A stretch of 64,000 nt of DNA from Symbiodinium sp. CCMP2592 (Eukaryota > Sar > Dinophyceae > Suessiales > Symbiodiniaceae): positions 51,001 through 115,000 of the forward strand of contig CAJNDT010004546.1 of assembly GCA_905221615.1 (NCBI GenBank). Reading direction: 5' to 3'. Each line of letters begins with the position of its first letter. The stretch's first letter is position 1. Made by a program: the position numbers and the translations under genes. The notes beneath the pieces were generated by a model. That model worked only from the letters and a program-made list of their open reading frames with translations. It ran no database searches and was not told the origin of the DNA. Of this stretch, positions 52,001-61,000 are shown piece by piece.

Positions 52001-55000
52001 GGTATCATGGGGAACTGAAGGTTAACCTTTTGCTTATAAAGGGGTTATAGAGCGGCTATACTACCCAAAAAAAGATTAAAGGTTACCTACTCTACTACTA
52101 CTAGGTCAGAGAGGTTGCAAGATATGGGGAACACACGACTTTTCGTCTTCTGCGCAGTCGATGTACCACTGCCACTGGCGAGTCAATCACCCTTCAGTGA
52201 CATCTCAAATCTTGTCTCCTCCCGCCTGGGCTCCACACAGGTTGAAAAGAACCTAAAGCCCGAACAAGAAGCGAAGACACCTAAAATCACTGCATTTATT
52301 TTCAGCGATGACCCCAAACACGATTAGGTCCAGAACCAGCGACACCTCGAATGCCAATTTACACCCTGAGCTATACCTGAGATCTGAACCATGCATACAG
52401 CTGAACCCCAAAATTCTGAACCCTAAAACCAAGACAGCTGAAGCCCCAAGACCTTGTAACACCTCAGAGCAGCCAAAACGGTTTGCCACGGCGAAACCAA
52501 GTCACACCTTTCCACAAAGGAGCCAAAGAGAGGCGAATGTACAAATCGGACTCAAAACTGACCTGAGCTGTTTCCCGGAAGGAGGGGTGCAGGATTCCAA
52601 TGGTATTTGAGGTATGTGAATTTCAGAAGTTACGGCTGGCAGCCTGGAGGTTTGGGCTCGGCGGTAAACCCCATCGGCGCCGCTGCACGTAAGTTATCGA
52701 AGCCATGGGGGCAGTTGCAAGTGGCACAAGGCCTATCAGCCATAAACTCCGAAATTCTAAACTAGGAAACATATTCCTGCAGAACGTAACGGGGACAGCC
52801 CTCTAAACAAGCTGACATGATATACTAAACCCTAAGGTCCCTAAGGCCTAAACCCTAAAGCGATAGATGCACTGAGTGGCCATTGCAAGTTGAGACCGGC
52901 CCACTTCACCCAATATCCGGCCCAGCCGTCGGCGATATTCTCGTAGTTGTCGTAGATCTCGGCGATGTAGATCACGGAGGTGTTCGCCCAGAAGAAACCC
53001 CAATGAGTCAGGGCCGAAATCCTGAGATTTCTCATGTGCTCAGAATCTCACGGCCTGTGAGCACAAAGCATACCTTAAAGTAATATCCCTATACTGTAAG
53101 GGGCTTCCGCATCCTTCGTTTGTGCGCTATCGCCCTAAATTTCAAACTGTTGAACCCCTACACCATAAACCCTCAATCCGAAGCCCCGAAACCCTAAACC
53201 CTCTAACACGTAGGCTGGAGGTTCTTCCCTTAAAGGCCCAAATGAGACGCGAGCCGAGCATAAGCTACCGCTGTTACAGTATATCACGGTATACTCCAGT
53301 AGGCTGTAGTAGATTGTAGTAAGTTGAAGGTCATGACAGATTATCGCATATTATTCCCAAAAACCCCTCTGGGGTCTCGTTTAGTGCTCCAACGCGAGGT
53401 GCGCGATATCGGGCCCTGTTTTGACGGAAGAGCTTTAGAAGACTAAGCGGTGCACGGGCCTTGATGTCGGGCGCGCGGATCGGGTGCGCGGACGGTACGC
53501 GGTGGAGGGCCGGGAGGGCGGGGACAAGGCGCGGACGGTGTGTGGGGGAGGGCAAGACTTAACGACTGCGTGCGGGGAGGGCAAGGCTTGGCGGCTGGCT
53601 GCGTGGCGGAGGGTGAAGGCTTGGCGGCTGCGCGGGGAAGGGTTGGGGGAAGCGCGATATCGAGTGCGCGGACGGTGCGCGTGGGACGGCCGGAGCTTGG
53701 GGGAAGCGCGATATCGGGTGCGCGGACGGTGCGCGCGGGACGGCCGGAGCTTGGGATAAGCGCGATATCGGGTGCGCGGACGGTGCGCGCGGGAGGGAAG
53801 GAGCTTGGGGGAAGCGCGATATCGGGTGCGCGGACGGTGCGCGCGGGAGGGCCGGAGCTTGGCGGAAGCGCGATATCGGGTGTGCGGACGGCGCGCGCGG
53901 GACGGCCGGAGCTTGGGGGAAGCGCGATATCGGGTGCGCGGGCGGTGCGCGCGGGACGGCCGGAGCTTGGGGGAAGCGCGATATCGGGTGGCGGACGGTG
54001 CGCGCGGGAGGGAAGGAGCTTGGGCCTGGGTGTTCAGCAGGCGACCGCACCGCTGCCGCAGCTCGAAGATTGCAGGACGTGAGAAAAAAACGTGCGGACT
54101 TCCATTCTGGCAGTCTTCTTTTCGGCTGGGTTTTCGGGTTCCCGGCTTGACCTTGTTATTGTTAGTGTTATTATTAGCATTACTATTATTATTATTGTTA
54201 TTATTATTATTACTATTATTATTATTATTATTACTGTCATTATTTGTATATATATATATATATATGGGAAATTACGCCGGGGCTTGCTCTGATGTCGAAA
54301 TGCTGTATGAAATCTCTCTGAAACCTAATAATTACAATTATAAACTCCCCCAACAGTGAACCCAAATCCATCGACCGGGAATCAGGAGAGCCGTCTTGTA
54401 GTGGCGACGCGCCTGCAATGGCTAACTACGGGTCTGCTGCAACCGCTTGTTTCTGAGTTTCGGGCGGCTACAGGTTTAGCAAGGTCCCTGGTATATGAAG
54501 GTATATGTATGATATACAAATGGACATATGAATTTCGGCACGCAAATTAACTCGGAACGAATTATAGGTTAAAATAAGGTATGTATGTATCTACACTGTA
54601 TACATGGGGTCCTTATAGACGAGTTCGGGTCCATACTCGGCTCCCGTCTGAGATCGAAGCATTAAAAGACAGGCCTCAGACCTCAAATCTCCGAGGCCTG
54701 AACCCCAGAGCACATATAGGTCAGAATAGGTCTAGTTTTCTAGGGCTTTAGTATGGGGGGTGGGGCTGAATAATGCGAATAGGATGTTGGGGTATACAAA
54801 GATTTAGATGTAAGTTCGGAAACCCTGTGGTGTTGTGTTGGTAATATTCAAGCCAGTGCCCGCCTTTGGCATGGACTTGGGGCACTCCATCTTGCTTGAC
54901 AGCCAGGGTAGTTCAGAGTTCGGAGTTTAGGTGAGCATTCCGTTTGGAGTTTAGAACGGTGTAAACCTTGTAGAAACACTCTGGGATGCACTGTTTTCGA

Positions 55001-58000
55001 GGAAAATCAATACAACCCAACCTGGGAGTTCCGGAAAACAAGTTACCCGGTTTGGACCCCTAGATTCTTAGATGAGACAACTACCCCCAATCTGTCAATG
55101 TAAGGAACCCTCAAAGGGTGAATCTTAGCCCCAACAGCCTTGAACATGGCGACGGCCGCGAGCTCGAAAGGACCAGAGAGGACTAACATCGTCTCCGTGG
55201 CATGCGAGGAGGAATGCTGTCGCATGTAGCGGGTGTCCCCGGATCCGTACCTAAAAGGCATCGAAACATTCACCTGCTGTTTCAGCTCGAAGGCTTTGGA
55301 TGCGCAGACCCCTAACCGTCACACATAGCCCGAAATTCCAAACAGTACAGTCCAAAAAACAGCTCCAAGGAGGCACTACTCATGACTCAGACTCGCAAGA
55401 GCTCCCCATCGCTCCGCCACAAGAATAATACCAAGGTTTAGGGTTTAGGGTTGCCAATAATCACCAAAAAGAGCCCCCACGGAGGCGAATAGTGTGGCCG
55501 GGGCCTGGCACTTCAGAGACTTCGAAGCCTTCGAGAGCGAAAATGAACGCTGGACTCCCCTGTAGTAGTCCTGAAAAGAATCCTTATAGAACCCTTTATC
55601 GGAACCCTGTTCAAATTGTTAAGGCTCCTACGGTACTGTGGCAATAGCGCAGTTCCTTCAAGTTCGGCAGCATCAGGAAAGCGGCAATTCACAATGAGTT
55701 CGGCTTCGTGCAAGGAGGAGAACCGTTCTCTAAGGGCCCCCAATCCCTAATCCCCAACCCAAAACCTATGGTCCAATAGCGTTACCGCACTGCTCGGCAC
55801 ACAAAACCCAGATCTCAGCCCCTAAAACTTTAACCCTAGAACCTCAGCCCCTAACATAGGGGACTTAATAATTAGAATAGGGTTTTTGGGCCATTATACT
55901 ATAGTTATAATAAGGAACCCCCAAAATAGTACAGGTAATTATTAAGGCCCCTACGTTATAGTACCCTTAAAGTATCCCTTATAGTAACCCTTATAGACCC
56001 CTTTAAAGGAACCCCAAAATAGTATAGGTAGTTATGAAGGCCCCTATTCTAAGCACTCAACACGGACATCACCAGGGCACATCCAGAAAGGCCAGGCCCA
56101 AAGCTCATCGACCTGTACTTTCAGAGCTTCAGGACTTTAGGATGGTTTAGGATTTACGGTTTAGGGTTTAGGCTTTGGGGTTTAGCGTATAGGGTTTAGG
56201 GCTTCAGGACTTTACGATTTGTCGTTGCTTTGTTTTGGCCTTGGAGTCTTGGGGTTCAAGGGTCTCATGTTTGTTGCGGTCGTAGGCCTGTTTAAGAGCT
56301 GAGGTTTGACAGCTTCACGGCTTTATTGTGAGGCTAAGGAGTATTGTCGTTGGGGTGCAGGACTTGCCCGGTAGAGGCTTGGAGTTAGAGAGCGCAGGCT
56401 TCTCCGAAGTACCTTGATTTTGCAGCGGTTTGTTTAGGGTTTACAGGTTGTGGAGTAAGGTTTTGGCTTAAGGTTGAAGGCCAGGGCTGGGAGGGCTGCC
56501 TGCATGGCAAACACCAGACTCCATCGTTGACCCTCCCCACCCTCACGAAGCCAAGGCACCTCGAGCGTCTTTGTAGACTTGATGGGCTGCAAGTACCGCA
56601 CCTGTGTCCAGAGATTTGTCCATACCCCATACCCCATCATCGTAGAGACCCGCCTTTCAGACCCCGACAAGGACGACGACTAGAACCCATGCTACCGTTA
56701 GATTTTCATTCGAGCAAGTTGGTCAGGACTGAAAGTGAAAGATGTGGCGAAAATCCGGAGCCCTACAGCTAAACTTCGAAGCATCGATACTTAGGCTGCA
56801 AACCATGGATACGACAATGAGGTGACGGTCATGATGAAGATGACGTTGCTGATAATACTGGCAATGGTGATGATCCTGATTCGGCTGGTGATGACGATGA
56901 TGATGATAATGCTGAAGATAATAGTGATGATTACGATGATTAGGATGATGGCTATGATGACCGTGATGATGTTGAAGATGATGTGGATGATGGTGATGAT
57001 GATGATGAAGATGATGATACTGTTGTTGATGATGTGGATGATGGTGGTGTTGACAAAGATGACGATAACGATGACGATGACGCTGATGAATATTATGATG
57101 ACTATGATGAGATGATGATGATGATGAATGATGCTGATGATGACGAAGGCGATGATGCTGATGCTGGTTGTGATGGTGATGGTGATGACCACCGTCATCA
57201 CCATAGTCGCTATCATCATTGTGGATCCTTTCAATCCACATCCGAAACCTCCAGGCACCTGCGTAACAACTGCGTTGGCAATCATGACAATGGGATCCCA
57301 CATCTTGCCTTCCAAAGGACGAAGGGCAACTCCCAGAAGACTTGGGCAAGGCCGCTCGTCAACACCCACATGGTAATGAACTCCTCAAGGACGGCGGAGC
57401 AGCCTACGACTGCTGCTACTGTCGCTACGGCTACTGCGCCGCTTCTGCAATACCCCGACCTCTTTGAAGCTAGAAATTTGGCTTAGGTTGGCGGGTTCAG
57501 GTCATATTGACGGTACAGCCCGGGGAAGCCGTGCTGCAAAAACAGGGTCAAATCCGGATCCCGGAGTGTTGCATGGCGGCGGTCTCCTCCCACCTCTGGA
57601 TGCGCGTCCGTTTCTCGCCGGGGTTGTCAACAAATGCAAAGACTGACAGCCACAGGCACAGAAAGGCGGTAATCCCGCAGTAGTCATCCGTTGGATCCGG
57701 TGGGAGATACTGGATGTAGACCAGGAAGTAGCCGAGAGTGGCCCAGAGGAAGAGGAGGGTAAAGCAGATACCGTAAAGCACACCACGCACCCCGCGGCCA
57801 CAATCCATCAAACCAAATGCGCTCACCTGGGTTCACGATTAGGAACTCAATTTACCAGACCACAATGGGAATGCATAGTGAACAGTCCTACCGCCTTCGT
57901 AAATGTGGTTTCTGCATGGGCCTGAATGAGATTAGGGTTTAGGGGTACATTATGGTATAACTACCAAGAGCCCCAGCAATTATATAATAATTGATCCGGC

Positions 58001-61000
58001 CTTTATAGTAGTTATATACAGCTCCTTAACACCCAGTCACGGCGACATGGTCTGCCTTCGACATGGCCCCCGCAGCCCTGTCCGCGCTGGGCAAGATCAA
58101 ACCTTGAGCCCAGCTCCCCGAAACGAAAGCTGCGAGCCAAAAAATGAGCGCCAGATGGGAACTTCATTCAAATCAAGGTGGTCCTACTATAAACCCCGAA
58201 AAGTGGACCCTTGCGACAAAGCTTTGCAATAAAGGCCCTCTACTCTCTCTGAAGCGGGGTGATGGGAACTCCAACTGACAATGCTTCTGCAAACCTCGGC
58301 GACGACTAAAAAAACGACTAGAGTCACTGGAGCTAATACTACGACAAGTACGACTAGTTCCACAATTACTGCAAGTACTTTCCTGCGTCCACTACAGATT
58401 ACTACTGCTACCGCTAACGCTTCCGCTAAAACTACCATTATTACTGCTGCTGCTGCTGCTGCTGCTGCTACTACTAATTCTTCTTCTTCCTTCAGCTTGC
58501 CTCCCAGTCGTCGCGTGGTTTAGCTGTCCCGGAAGATGGTACCCGGCTTTTAATGGCCTCGCTTCAGCTTCTCCAAGAGGAACCCGGCCAGGTCAGACTG
58601 CTCGAACCTAGCACGTCTTAAGGCAAAGGGTTTCGGGTTTAGGGTTTGGAGTTTATGGTTTTGGGTATGGGATTAAAGGTTCAGGGTTAAAGGGCTTAGG
58701 GGTTTCGGACTTAGGATTAGCATTGGCACTCCCAGAACCCAATATCCTTTGGCAGCTAAGACCTGGAGGCGTTTTCAACCTAAAACCCAAGACTCCACCG
58801 AGCCTCACCATCTTCGTCGACATTTTGGAAGGAAGCTCGGTGATAGTCGCCTGAAGGAGCCCGAGCGTACACAGCCGAAATATGGTTTCCGGGCTTAAGG
58901 TGGATTCCACAAGTAATATCAGGCTGCTACGAAGATTTACGGCGTAGTTCAGGAGATGTTGCGAAAACACATAAAGGGGTGCAGGACGTACTGGTTAGCT
59001 GTTTGTGGCTTGGCCCGCTGGGAGTTCGGGATCAGGTGCAGTGGTTTCGGGGTGCCGCAATCGCCAAATCTGTTCTTGCTTCTTAAGCGTGGGAGTGTCT
59101 GTTCGGGTGAGGTTGACGACTCATGATGCAACAACTGTGTCTTGCGATCTCGGTTTCGCGGATTATGGATTCCTGAACCATGAACTCTGGGCCGCAGACC
59201 GCTGAACCCCGAAACCCGAAGCCCTTACAGTCCCAAACCCTGATTCTCGAAACCCCAAACTATACCACCCAACCGACCAAACCTTAAGCCCACTACTATG
59301 AGCACCACACTCCGTTGCGCTGCCGATTCCTACCACCATGCATACCAGAGATGTCGGTTGCGTGACTACTTCCTGAACCCTCAAACGCCGTGACTCTAGA
59401 CGCCCTAAACCATAAACCTTTAACACCCTAAGCCCTACCCCTGAACTGTGAACCCTAAACCCTAACCCAAAAAACGGGCTGCCTGCATGGCCTTCACCAC
59501 GAAGTCTTTCCGATCCTTGGCCCAGGCGGCAGCCTCGCTGGATAGCCCGCGACCCAGTAAGAGTTGGCCCTCTGGGGTTCAGGGTTTAGTTTAGGGTTTA
59601 GCGGTGTAAAATCCATAAACGAATTTATGAGCGAGAAATATGCATATGTTTTGCACGCATATGTACACGCACACGCCCGGTGTCGCATAGACACGGATAG
59701 TAGGGTGATGGTAGTACTTGTCATCATAGCCGCAGTAGCGGATTGGGAAGCAAGAGTAGTCGTAGTAGTCGTCGCAGTCGCAGTCGCGGTCGCGCTAGCA
59801 ATACTTGTAGCACTAGTAATCCTAGCACTAATTGTAGTACTAGCTTCATAGACACATTCATGCATAGACAGATGCACAGACAGATAAACAAATAGATAGA
59901 TTCAGTCTACACTAGTGTCAACCGTGAGCCCGAAACCCACCGGACCCTGAGCCCCAAAGCTCCGGGCCCAAGAAGGGAAGCCTCAATCCTCAAGTCCCTC
60001 TCACAGAAGACCTGCCAGAGAACTCTAGAATCAAGAGTTTTAAGAGGGAAGTGCTTCCACTCGTCAGATAAAGAGCGTCTCTCAAATTATGCTGTCACAG
60101 AAGGCCCACCCACCTATATACCCTGACAAACGCCGTGAAACCCTACCCTTTGCAGCCGGCAAGCACACACTTTGGCTGTGGGATGCCTTGAAGGAACCCT
60201 TAAGGGTTCCTTGAAGGCCTCGTTTGAGGGAACCCTCTAATGCTTCCTATCTAATGCGACACCAAACCTCCCAGCCTCGGGTTCTGGTGTGAACTCTGCG
60301 GCCGGAACGAGGACGTGGCGACTTCGAACCTGACACAAGCACCGGGCGGCTTCGGGTTTAGATGGGTTTAGGGGCCCTAAACCCTAAACCCCTAAACCCC
60401 TAAACCCCTAAACCTCGATTTGGGGCTAAGACTTAAGGGGGTTTCGGGTTTCGGGTTGGGTGGGGTCGATCTCCAGAGCTCTTTTCAGGAGTTGCGAAGG
60501 GTTCTAATCAGACGGGTTCTCGAAGGGTTCTACAAGGATTTCTTTTCTATGAGGCTTCTATGAAGGTTCCGTAAAGTTGCTGAAGGTCTTTGAGACTTTG
60601 GGTTCAGGATTGGGAGTTTCAGGTTTGGCTTTGGCGTGCAAGGCCTTCGTGGTTCGGGGTTTAGGGCGGTTTAGGGTTTAGGGATCATGGGCTCAAGGAT
60701 CAGGGCTTCAGGCGCGAGCTTTCGATCGTATCTAACTTCTGATGGGCTTACGGGCGCAAGGTGCCCAGCTATACTCAGTAAACCCTCGGCCCTCAAGCCC
60801 AGACTCAACACCCAAAACCGAGAACCCTCCAAGTCAAGACCCTTGTAGAACCAGAACCCCCAAACTCGACACCCTAGACTTGGGTACGGCCCCCCATACA
60901 GTAACAGTCTATAATAGGTATTTAATAGGGCTTCCTTTAGAGGGCTCAATATAACTATATTACGAGTACTATCCAACTGTCACTGATTGGGGGCCGTACC

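Noticed and set aside
53484-54360. Repeat proteins of 160-195 codons on both strands
   Set aside because: The 54-bp GC-rich minisatellite is open in several frames on both strands at once, so there is no evidence that one is coding.
59476-59491. GGGCTGCCTGCATGGC also at 56494-56509, and GGCTGCCTGCA at the LTR end
   Set aside because: Short, no consistent surroundings; probably chance.
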